Assembly (NCBI GenBank): GCA_937889595.1
Contig: CALAOR010000008.1
Coordinates: 1-33,641 of the forward strand
Reading direction: 5' to 3'
From: an uncultured bacterium
GTDB taxonomy: Bacteria > Oederibacteriota > PGYV01 > Palsa-1178
Length of the DNA: 33,641 bases
Notes under the pieces: generated by a model
What the model saw: the letters and a program-made list of their open reading frames with translations, nothing else
Told to the model about the DNA's origin: nothing
Database searches by the model: none
Position numbers and translations under genes: made by a program
Shown here: piece by piece, positions 25,041-33,588 of the stretch
Layout of the letters: every line of letters starts with the position of its first letter
Position numbering within the stretch: the stretch's first letter is position 1

Positions 25041-25409
25041 ATGGAAAAACCGGGTTTGGAACAGGCAGTGATGGTCTGGGGTGCGGGAGCTTTGATCCTG
25101 CACATTGTGAGGAACATTAATTTTGCGAAATATCGCACAAAAGACAGTGTAAAAGCCGCGCAAAAGCCGAACTTCTCCGGTGTGCTTGAAAGCATATCTG
25201 GATGGACGGTGAAAGCGATCATGTTCCTCATATTGTTAAGCAACACTTACCAGCTGTTTTTCTCCGGAATACAGACAGGGCGTGTTGTTTATTGTTTCGG
25301 TATCGGGATTTCAGTATTGTATTTTGTATTTTTCGCGGGCCTTACCGCAGGGGTTAAAGCGTCCATACCTGAGGAAAACAGGGTAGAAGAAGGACTTTTT
25401 GGAAAGTAG
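25041..25409 (+). CDS. Small integral membrane protein, unknown function
   Basis: ATG start with GAGGAGGAAG upstream and a perfect consensus promoter, so expression should be strong; 122 residues. Three hydrophobic segments are visible (about 8-24, 56-74 and 80-105), separated by charged stretches (RNINFAKYRTKDSVKAAQK). The C-terminus is acidic (EENRVEEGLFGK). I recognise no family. It lies between the two copies of the palindromic repeat. Confidence 0.65.
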   Translation: MEKPGLEQAVMVWGAGALILHIVRNINFAKYRTKDSVKAAQKPNFSGVLESISGWTVKAIMFLILLSNTYQLFFSGIQTGRVVYCFGIGISVLYFVFFAGLTAGVKASIPEENRVEEGLFGK

Positions 25410-25557
25410 ATATTAATAAACTATCATGCCATATTTTTGAATTGTCTGTAATAACCGGAAATTTTATACCCTGACATTATATTGTATTGCCTTTTTATTG
25501 TGACCATGATATATTTCTATCAATAATCAAATATAATTAATGCCTTTGGGGGGCTCG

Positions 25558-26703
25558 TTGAAAAGAGATTTGATTTATTTAATGATAATTAGTTTAGTCA
25601 TAAGTTCGACTTCCGGCTGCGCAAGCAGTCCCAGCACTTTTCATGGTTTCAAAATAGTAAATTCTATAAAATTGGACATTAAATACTCAAATAAAAAACC
25701 TTCCATTGATTATAAATTCAATAAGAAAGTCCTGGTTTTACCATTCGATGATGAAAGAGAATTAGAAAGCATAAAATATGTTTTTGATAAAAATTTTTCT
25801 TTGCTTTTTACCGAACAATTCATCAACACCTTGCAAAAGAATAAAACTTAAAAACAAATCCAATTAATTGAATTAAAAACTATCAAAACCGACCTTAACA
25901 GTTTACAACTTCTTTTATTGAAGGAATCAGCTGATATAGTAATATTCGGTTACATATCTGATTACACAAATGAGTTAAATGTTTATAATAGTGCTGGAAA
26001 CGCTTATTGGGTTGCAGATGACAAGTGGACCCGTCCATGGGGATCAGATGGCAATCCCACCTATAAAATGTCATCATCTTGTAAAGCAAAAATATGTATA
26101 TATAACAGGAATTCAAACGCATTACAATGTGTCAATTACGAAGGACCTGACAATAATAGTTCCTGGCACGATTTAAATATAACATATGGTTTTTATACCC
26201 GGGATCTATTTGATAATAGTGATTTTGTTCATGCAATTGAAGACAATCTAAATCACCATATAAAATCTTTAATTGATCTTTTTCTCACTTTCCGACAAAT
26301 AGTCAAAGAAACGCCTTTGCCATATGAGTACCCAAATAGTTTGAAAATTGTACGCAGGGAATTTGCTGATGATTTTGCATATTTACCTGCATGGGAAGCT
26401 TGTATACCTTTGGTTTCCGGCTTTGTGGGTCTGGGGTTAGGCGCCGTTGCAGCATATAACGTATGGCCACCCGTTGATCATGGTTACGGTTTTGCACAGG
26501 TCTTTGTAGTAATAACATACGCCCTATTATCCGTGATTGGATTAGACATTGGCGTGTTTGGCTCACAAAATATTTGTAGCCAATTTGTCAGCGATAAAGA
26601 TATTTATAAAAAAAATGAAGAAAATAACACATATTCATCTATTTTAGAATCAAAAAATTGTGATGTAATGGCTAAAATACAATTGCTTAATTCTCAATTT
26701 TAA
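25558..26703 (+). pseudogene. Lipoprotein-like gene split by one in-frame stop codon
   Basis: I start at TTG 25558, which follows a GGGGGG ribosome binding site and directly begins a signal peptide (KRDLIYLMIISLVISSTSGC, probable lipobox Cys); an upstream ATG at 25540 lacks one. The frame runs to a TAA at 25849-25851 and continues open in the same frame to 26703, including the 66 bases between the stop and the next internal start. Without the stop it would be about 381 residues. The first half (KKVLVLPFDDERE, then ESADIVIFGYISDY) resembles CsgG/TolB-like or GNA1162-like lipoproteins. The second half has two hydrophobic segments at about 26400-26560. Base composition is far more AT-rich than the hydrolase genes, suggesting transfer. 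The final TAA lies in the first bases of repeat copy B. A sequencing error at 25849-25851 remains possible. Confidence 0.65.
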
Positions 26704-26899
26704 TCCCGGCAAATTCACCGATTTCAGTCGGTGGTGAGGCGTGGGGCACATGGCCCCACTCCTTTTAGTACGCCAACAAAGTTTGGCGGACTACCTATCC
26801 CTGACCTTCTACCCCATAAAGGGGTACTGTAAAGAGCCCCATCGAGGGGGAAGTGGGTATTTGAAAAGCCGCCGACAAACGCGGTGGTAATTTACTGAT
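26699..26899 (+). repeat. Palindrome-rich dispersed repeat, copy B (MITE-like)
   Basis: Same ends and left half as copy A at 24618-24900, same orientation, but the central GC palindrome is largely missing and the sequence has drifted (for example CGCCAACAAAGTTTGGCG in place of the perfect hairpin). It supplies the stop codon of the preceding lipoprotein frame. Confidence 0.78.
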
Positions 26900-26921
26900 T
26901 TTCACGCCGGTCTTTTCAAGT

Positions 26922-26949
26922 TTGACATTGATGAGGTTTATGCTATAAT
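26922..26949 (+). promoter_or_regulatory. Near-consensus sigma70 promoter
   Basis: TTGACA at 26922-26927, a 16-base spacer and TATAAT at 26944-26949. It is followed at the expected transcription start by an operator-like site. Confidence 0.65.
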
Positions 26950-26954
26950 TATTA

Positions 26955-26966
26955 CGAAAGCGTTTT
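26955..26966 (+). promoter_or_regulatory. LacI/CcpA-like operator candidate at a transcription start
   Basis: CGAAAGCGTTTT within TTACGAAAGCGTTTT, matching the GH5-upstream elements at 13784 and 21169 except for CG/TT changes; it has the central CG of LacI-type sites. It sits about 6 bases after the -10 box, well placed for repression. Confidence 0.45.
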
Positions 26967-27050
26967 TGTAGTTGGTATCCCATGGGACTGGGATAAAGCG
27001 GGACTTGCACGAGCCTACCTTAAATTAAACTAAAGGAAAGGTTGAGAAAT

Positions 27051-27344
27051 ATGAGAAGCAGGAATAGAATCCAACTTGTTTTCACGTTAATAATATTAAC
27101 TTTATCAATATACTCAATGGATCTCCATGCCGTAATTACATCAGTAACTGGCCTAACCTTAAATCCCGCAGGCCAAACGGCTGGTTCAATTGCAACCGTC
27201 AACTGGACATATATCAATGATTACCAAGAAAATGAGAATTATAGGGACGGGCATGAGTGTTCCGCCGGTATATATTATTATATGGTCGTGAACCAACAGA
27301 CAAGAAAAACACGAAGCGGAAAATTATTCCTTGTGAATGAATAA
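27051..27344 (+). CDS. Short secreted protein, probably an internally deleted remnant
   Basis: ATG at 27051 is chosen over an upstream TTG at 27042 because AAAGGAAAGG sits about 9 bases before it; 97 residues. Signal peptide about 1-28 (IQLVFTLIILTLSIYS). Residues 30-60 (SVTGLTLNPAGQTAGSIATV, then NWTYIND) look like the first strands of an Ig-like domain, and the end (CSAGIYYYMVV, SGKLFLVNE) like the last strands of a FlgD/T9SS-type C-terminal domain. The whole middle expected between these is missing, as if a larger secreted protein had lost it. It has a strong promoter and a terminator, so it may still be expressed. Confidence 0.5.
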   Translation: MRSRNRIQLVFTLIILTLSIYSMDLHAVITSVTGLTLNPAGQTAGSIATVNWTYINDYQENENYRDGHECSAGIYYYMVVNQQTRKTRSGKLFLVNE

Positions 27345-27348
27345 ATAA

Positions 27349-27383
27349 AAAAGGCCGTTCTGCCTTAAGCAAAACGGCCTTTT
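27349..27383. terminator. Bidirectional intrinsic terminator
   Basis: AAAAGGCCGTT (27349-27359) pairs with AACGGCCTTTT (27373-27383). A-run and T-run flank the stem, so it works in both directions between the convergent genes ending at 27344 and 27394. Confidence 0.85.
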
Positions 27384-27393
27384 GAAGTGGTTA

Positions 27394-28182
27394 TTATTCC
27401 GCTGATTTTTCTTTTGACCCCATGGTGAAATCATAGATGGCCATGAGTGAAAATGCCGTGTTATTACTGTACAGTTTTGAACCGTTTGAATTTTTATACT
27501 TGTTCAGGCTTAATTGAAAGAAAACCGACGGTGTGATAGTGAATCCCGCGATCTTATAATTATAGTAAATGTTAAATCCGGCGACAGTCATCGTAACAGC
27601 CTCGATCTTTACCATTGCCGTATAATCATAAGTAACCTGGTTTAAGTCAAGTCCAAAAACAGCCGACACGCCGGCGGCAGCTTTACCGCCCAGGAGTGCG
27701 CCTATCTCATATTCGTATGATACGCCGCCTTCCATATAATTATATGTCCTGAGGGCGTCCAGGTTGTGATACAAGGTTATAAACGGGGTTGAAATAATAT
27801 CCGACTTTAAGGTTATGCTGATTTCCTGTGAAGGCGTAAGGGATGGATAATTCAAGGGACCCCTGAAGTAAGACATGTAGCCTATGCCGAGGCTTAAAAA
27901 ATCCGCATATGGTATGGAGTGTTCGTAATTGGCTATAAGATCGACCTCGTCAAACAAGTTCGGGGTTGCCGCCTGCTGGCATGATGTCCATATCCCCAAA
28001 GAAGCGCCCTGCGCGCCGAAGCTTAAACCAGACTGTATGGCGGGTCCGTTATTTAAAATCGCGCCGCGCCAGAGATATTTACCTACGCCGGAAGTGTAAA
28101 TGCTGCCGTCAACAACAATAGCGGAAGCGGGTAGGATAAAAATAAAGAACATTAAGGCAACTGCACAGAATTTTTTAATCAT
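27394..28182 (-). CDS. Outer-membrane beta-barrel-like protein (Gcw_chp/TorF-like)
   Basis: ATG start with GGAGGT upstream; 262 residues. Signal peptide about 1-21 (FCAVALMFFIFILPASA). The mature part is a series of alternating hydrophobic strands with aromatic girdle residues. It begins with GVGKYLWRGAIL and PAIQSGLSFG, then LGIWTS, which matches the start of the family of putative outer-membrane proteins annotated as Gcw_chp or TorF-like. It ends with a strand (FSLMAIYDFTMGS) followed by a charged tail rather than a terminal aromatic residue. It supports a diderm cell plan. Cargo is unknown; a transport role for released sugars is only a guess. Confidence 0.72.
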   Translation of the reverse strand: MIKKFCAVALMFFIFILPASAIVVDGSIYTSGVGKYLWRGAILNNGPAIQSGLSFGAQGASLGIWTSCQQAATPNLFDEVDLIANYEHSIPYADFLSLGIGYMSYFRGPLNYPSLTPSQEISITLKSDIISTPFITLYHNLDALRTYNYMEGGVSYEYEIGALLGGKAAAGVSAVFGLDLNQVTYDYTAMVKIEAVTMTVAGFNIYYNYKIAGFTITPSVFFQLSLNKYKNSNGSKLYSNNTAFSLMAIYDFTMGSKEKSAE

Positions 28183-28397
28183 AATACCTCCATGGTTTGT
28201 TTTATAAATATATTAAACCAAAAAACCGGTTTATTAGCAAGTTAAAATATTTGCTTTATTCTTGTATAACAAGGTTTTGCAGGACCCAGCCGTTTGGCAG
28301 TACGTTGAGGAGCATAAACAGGGTATTAAGTGGGACCGTAGTGGTATTGGATTTTAGCCAATTTACAAAATATTAGATTAAAATGGGGTCTTACACC

Positions 28398-28440
28398 ATC
28401 CTAAAATCACATATATAGACCTCTAATGCGATTTTAGGAT
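28398..28440. repeat. Perfect 11-base inverted repeat in the intergenic region
   Basis: ATCCTAAAATC (28398-28408) and GATTTTAGGAT (28430-28440) are exact reverse complements separated by 21 bases, immediately upstream of the promoter at 28453. A second small hairpin, ATTGG-ATTTTAG-CCAAT, lies at 28346-28362. The rest of 28183-28452 is AT-rich with nothing recognisable. An operator for a dimeric regulator is possible. Confidence 0.55.
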
Positions 28441-28452
28441 TGAACTACCTTG

Positions 28453-28481
28453 TTTACATTATCCCGATAATCATCTATAAT
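28453..28481 (+). promoter_or_regulatory. Predicted promoter of the HTH-less LacI-type gene
   Basis: TTTACA at 28453-28458, a 17-base spacer and TATAAT at 28476-28481. The leader would be only about 14 nt, containing AAGGAGG. Confidence 0.6.
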
Positions 28482-28501
28482 AGGTAAATTAAGGAGGAAC
28501 A

Positions 28502-29329
28502 ATGCCAAGCGAAAATAAAACAATAGCCATAGTGTCCACAAACCTTTTAAACGGCTTTGCGGCCCAGCTTATCTGGGCCATACAGACGGAGTCGTTTAAC
28601 ACAAATAATGATATTGTGATATATACCGCAAAGTCGGCCACGGACATGGGCGGCGTTGAATTTTTATACGAGAAAATAGCGCGCGACAAGAGGGCTGGAG
28701 CCGTCATAGTGATCGCGTACCCGGTGTCTGACAAAGCTGTTGACGCTTTTTACGGGTCGGGTATTACGCCCGTGTTAATCGAGACCGGCAAGAAGGGCGT
28801 CAACAGCGTGCGTTGTGACGATGAAAAGGGAGCGTATCAGGCCGGAGTTTACATGGCGCAGAAAAAAAGGAAAAAGATCGGGGTAATCATAGGGGATGCC
28901 GGTCTGGTTGACTCGCAGAAAGACAGGCTTAAGGGATTTACCGGGGCTTTGAAAGAAAACGGCATAGCAATTGGTGAAAACGCGGTGTATAAGATCAGCG
29001 ATTACAACTATCAGTCAGGCAAAGACGCGTTTAAGTTCATGCTTATGAATGACGTGGATGCTGTGTTCTGCGCAGCCGGGGATTATGTTGCCCATGGCTT
29101 TTTACACGAGGCAAATAAACAGGGGATAAGTTTTCCATATACGATGAGCCTTATAGGATTTGACGATATAGAAGTGTCCGCTGACCTGGGATTAACCACG
29201 GTCAGGCAGCCGTTGCCGTCCATGGGCAGGGAAGCCCTTAAAATGGCGGTTGATTCCATGAAAAACACGGGTATCCCGGTCAGGGAAAAAGTTTTTGATT
29301 GTGCGCTGATAGTGAGAGAGACAGCGTGA
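28502..29329 (+). CDS. LacI/PurR-type effector-binding domain without DNA-binding domain
   Basis: ATG start with AAGGAGG at 28491-28497; 275 residues. The protein begins directly at the first strand of the periplasmic-binding-like fold (NKTIAIVSTNLLNGF) and carries the usual LacI landmarks (DDEKGAYQAGVYMAQKKRKK, IGVIIGDAGLVDSQKDR, SLIGFDDIEVSADLGLTTVR), so it is complete at its C-terminus but lacks the 60-residue HTH and hinge. There is no signal peptide, so it is cytoplasmic. No HTH remnant lies upstream: the promoter and ribosome binding site fit the start exactly, so it looks like a genuine stand-alone gene. It may act as a sugar sensor that pairs with a full LacI protein, or through another partner. 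Its stop overlaps the next gene (GTGA). Confidence 0.85.
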   Translation: MPSENKTIAIVSTNLLNGFAAQLIWAIQTESFNTNNDIVIYTAKSATDMGGVEFLYEKIARDKRAGAVIVIAYPVSDKAVDAFYGSGITPVLIETGKKGVNSVRCDDEKGAYQAGVYMAQKKRKKIGVIIGDAGLVDSQKDRLKGFTGALKENGIAIGENAVYKISDYNYQSGKDAFKFMLMNDVDAVFCAAGDYVAHGFLHEANKQGISFPYTMSLIGFDDIEVSADLGLTTVRQPLPSMGREALKMAVDSMKNTGIPVREKVFDCALIVRETA

Positions 29330-30018
29330 AAAAAATATTATTTGCCGTAACATTGTTATTTGCGTGCTGTTTTATATATCCCGCAGCGCCGGAACCATCG
29401 GCGATCCCTGCAAATAATCAGCCCGCAAAAGCGGCCGCATTAACGGACATGGCCCCAAAATCAGTTTCGGCAACAGCCGCAAAAACAACCCCGACAGCGG
29501 ACCTGCCAACGGTTTCCGCATCAGTTCCAACTGCCCAGGCCACGCCGCGTCTTTCCGCAATAGATATATACAGGCAGATCACAGGGAACAAGACTGAAAG
29601 GGTATTTCCCACGGCAACCCCCGCAGTTACGGCCAATGCTATTGTCCGATCGGCAGGGATAGAACCGGCGTCAGGCATGACATCCGCAAGCTGGTTCTTA
29701 ATATCGGCTGACGCCGCTCTGACAGGCTGGGCCGTCTTTTCCATCATTGACCAGAATAATTCTGTAGACGCTTATGAAAGGTTGAAAACGCAGCTTAATG
29801 TACCACCTTATGCCAACTATGATTTTCTTATAAGGGAACAGGAAAAAGCAAACAGCAAAATGACGGTAACGATGATAGCCTGGTCGCTGGCCGGAGTGTG
29901 CCTGGCATATACAGCAGCGGATTTATTGTGGCTGCATTCGGCGTTTCCAGCGCAGTTAAGGTCGGCGTATGATCCGGCGACGGGCAGGGAAACGGTTTTT
30001 GTAGATATGCGGTTTTAG
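29326..30018 (+). CDS. Membrane protein with Ala/Thr/Pro-rich region, unknown function
   Basis: GTG start at 29326, overlapping the upstream stop by four bases (GTGA); 230 residues. It begins with a signal peptide or anchor (KKILFAVTLLFACCFIYPAA), then about 85 residues rich in A, T and P, likely disordered. It has two further hydrophobic segments (SWFLISADAALTGWAVFSII and VTMIAWSLAGVCLAYTAADL) around a charged stretch (VDAYERLKTQLNV), and a C-terminal tail ending VFVDMRF. The last part resembles small envelope proteins that follow outer-membrane modules. No family is recognised. Translational coupling suggests it works with the HTH-less sensor. Confidence 0.65.
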   Translation: MKKILFAVTLLFACCFIYPAAPEPSAIPANNQPAKAAALTDMAPKSVSATAAKTTPTADLPTVSASVPTAQATPRLSAIDIYRQITGNKTERVFPTATPAVTANAIVRSAGIEPASGMTSASWFLISADAALTGWAVFSIIDQNNSVDAYERLKTQLNVPPYANYDFLIREQEKANSKMTVTMIAWSLAGVCLAYTAADLLWLHSAFPAQLRSAYDPATGRETVFVDMRF

Positions 30019-30052
30019 GGCAACGGGTAAGGTTGATTTAAGCCGTTTTCCC

Positions 30053-30081
30053 AGCCGCTCAACCTTTAGGTTGCGGCTTTT
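30053..30081 (+). terminator. Intrinsic terminator
   Basis: AGCCGC (30053-30058) pairs with GCGGCT (30073-30078), with AACC/GGTT extending the stem inside and TTTT after it, 35 bases past the preceding stop. Confidence 0.7.
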
Positions 30082-30258
30082 GTATGTAAGGCAGGTTGTA
30101 ATACCTCGTCAGCTCTGCTGCAGGGATGATTTAATTTCATCATCTTTCCAAAAGTAAACCGAACCAAAATAGTATGCTTTTTAAAAATTCCTTTACCTTT
30201 GCTTTTTTTTGTTGTATCATATTTTTCGTTGTCAGTTAAGGCAAAAATAACCATATAA

Positions 30259-31578
<1,320 letters not shown>

Positions 31579-31600
31579 GATATAGGTTTGAAGCAAAAAA

Positions 31601-31628
31601 GGCCGCCTGCAAAGGCGGCCTTTTTTTT
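31601..31628 (+). terminator. Strong intrinsic terminator after eno
   Basis: GGCCGCC (31601-31607), loop TGCAAA, GGCGGCC (31614-31620), then eight T residues. An A-run before the stem allows partial activity on the other strand. Confidence 0.95.
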
Positions 31629-31743
31629 GGGTACGCCCGCCGCAAGATCGAAGTATAAATGAGCAGATTGAACAGTTGAGCAGATTGATTAGCAAGCTCG
31701 GTAACTATTATAATAAACTAACCGTTGTGAACAAAACGCGTAG

Positions 31744-31764
31744 GGGTCGCCCGGTGGGCGACCC
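31744..31764. repeat. Perfect GC-rich hairpin
   Basis: GGGTCGCCC (31744-31752) pairs with GGGCGACCC (31756-31764) around a 3-base loop. It lies in non-coding DNA between eno and the deacetylase gene and looks like part of a dispersed palindromic repeat. A short direct repeat GAGCAGATTGA also occurs twice at about 31660-31690. Confidence 0.65.
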
Positions 31765-31797
31765 GCAGGCAGGCCATATGTTTTTGCTGCTAAACAT

Positions 31798-31892
31798 GTA
31801 GAGAGGCTGCTTGCTGCCTCTCTGACGCAGGCTTTAAAACGAAGGATCCGTTCTATAAGGCCGGGATGAGCGGCAGCAAGCAGCCGCTCTAC
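31798..31892. repeat. Long inverted repeat built from two self-complementary arms
   Basis: Arm 31798-31823 and arm 31867-31892 are reverse complements at 23 of 26 positions, with an identical 14-base core GGCTGCTTGCTGCC. Each arm also folds on itself (AGAGAGGC/GCCTCTCT; GAGCGGC/GCCGCTC). It is non-coding and likely a small mobile or structural repeat. Confidence 0.6.
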
Positions 31893-31927
31893 GAAAACCT
31901 GAGGAAGGAACATAAGAGCTAAAAATG

Positions 31928-31936
31928 TGTTATAAT
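31928..31936 (+). promoter_or_regulatory. Possible extended -10 promoter of the deacetylase gene
   Basis: TGT followed by TATAAT (31931-31936), the extended -10 form, with no good -35 box. The TTG start follows 28 bases later with GGGAGG before it. Confidence 0.45.
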
Positions 31937-31964
31937 TTAGTAAAATAAATCCAGGGAGGAACAA

Positions 31965-33588
31965 TTGAATAAAATAATTCTCGTCCTATTATCAGTTCTG
32001 GTCATGTCCACATCCATTTCCGCCGACAACCTCACGCTGTGCTACCACAAATTCGAATACTCCACAACCGATATGTACTCAGTCGTGCCCGAAGTTTTTG
32101 AATGGCAGGTGAATTACATGAAAGAGAAGAAACTCGATATCATCCGCCTGCAGCGGATGGTGGATTATTACGACAAGGGGCTCGGGAGCATAGATAAAAC
32201 CGCGCTTATCACCATTGACGACGGGTGGAAGAGCGAGAACGCCATCATCCCTATAGCGGTCCATTATAATGCTCCCGTGACGCTTTTTCTTTATAAACTC
32301 GTGCTTAACAGGTCGTCGCATTACTTTTCTTACGCAGACCTGGACACTCTCAAGGCAACCGGCGTTGTGGATTTTGGAAGCCATAGTTACACCCACATAC
32401 CCCTGATAAAAAAAGACATCGCCGTCCTGACGCACGAGATAGTTGACGGCAAGGCCGCCGTTGAGAATGTTCTTAAGATGAAGCTTGACACTTTTGCGTA
32501 TCCGTACGGCATGTTCGATTCCGAAGCCAAGAAAATGGCATCAGCGAACTTTAAGATAGCTTTCGGGGTTAACGATGGATGGAACGGGGAAAAGACCGAT
32601 AAATATAACCTGAACAGGTTTGTCATATATAAATCGATCGGTTTCGGCGAATTCATGTCCTACGTAAATTACGCGGCCGGGGACAAAGACAGGGGATACA
32701 GTGTCCATTTTCTCGGCACAGGCAGGGACGATGAGGGGCATTTTGACAGGATAAAGTTTAAGGTTTATAGATATGACGCGAAAATACCGTCAAAAAAAGC
32801 GCTCATCATACCTTCCTCGGGCGCGGGACCGGCATGGTCGTATAAACTGGTGAAAAAACTCAATGAATCCGGATATGACTGCTATGTGGTGTCGGGAAGG
32901 AACAACTATGTGCCTTTTTACAATCCAAATGAGGTCATGAAAGTCGTAAAGGACTGGGGCATACCTGAGACGATAAGGGATATGAAAGAAACCGTGGATT
33001 ACGCCGTGCAAGGCGGAAAAAAACCCGTGGTATTCGCGTGGGGCGACGGTTTTGATTCATTTATGGCGCTTTTAGGTAGCGACCCGAAATACGCGGATAA
33101 GGTTAGCGGCATCATAGCTGTAAACCCGTCATTGTCCGGCGCGCTTAATGACGTGGATAATTACAAACAGCAGGTTGAAACTTATGACGCTATGCTCGCC
33201 AAAGGGCAGTATGAGGAGGAAGAACTGAATTTTTTCCTAAAGGTAAAGACTTTGCTCGACCTTATGGTCTTAAAGCCCGGCGCCATAAGCCCGTTCGCGA
33301 AAACCATGGGTTTTCCTGGGGCCACAAACAAGGCTCTTATAGCGCGTTTTCTTGATTCGGTCAAGCACCCCGAACTCGGATTTGACATGGCTTCCTTTGA
33401 CGGGCTTCTGGATGAATATAAGGAGGCCTGCATGCAGCCCATGCCGCTGCTGAGCATGGTGGTGCCCGTGGCTTTCATGCGCGACTTAAACCAGCTGTGG
33501 TACGGAGATTTTTATTCAAAAGAACTGGGAGTGGAGCACGTAAAAGACGTAAACCTGCCGGCCGCGTTCTTTTATTCCAAAGTGTTCG
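31965..33588 (+). CDS. Secreted polysaccharide deacetylase (CE4) fused to an alpha/beta-hydrolase-like domain (3' partial)
   Basis: TTG start with AGGGAGG at 31953-31959. Signal peptide about 1-20 (NKIILVLLSVLVMSTSISA). Residues 22-235 form a NodB-type deacetylase domain: CYHKF near the start, D85-D86 in LITIDDGW (motif 1), H140 and H144 in FGSHSYTH (motif 2) and FAYPYG (motif 3). CE4 enzymes remove acetyl groups from xylan, chitin or peptidoglycan sugars. Residues from about 250 (KKALIIPSSGAGPAW, YDCYVVSGRNNYVP, PVVFAWGDGFDSF) look like an alpha/beta-hydrolase, possibly an esterase; FAWGDG occupies the place of the GxSxG nucleophile elbow, with Asp or Gly where Ser is expected. The gene is cut at 33588: the apparent last residues IGRAHV and the TGA at 33609-33611 are adapter. 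Confidence 0.82.

Noticed and set aside
26956-27050. Known riboswitch in the leader before 27051
   Set aside because: I compared it from memory with c-di-GMP, fluoride, SAM and TPP cores and found no matching conserved core, so no class is claimed.
28398-28440. Inverted repeat read as a terminator for the minus-strand barrel gene
   Set aside because: It lies upstream of that gene, has no U-tract and has a 21-base loop.
31689-31964. Minus-strand frame between eno and the deacetylase gene
   Set aside because: It runs through the hairpin repeats, lacks a ribosome binding site, and has a composition unlike the genes here.
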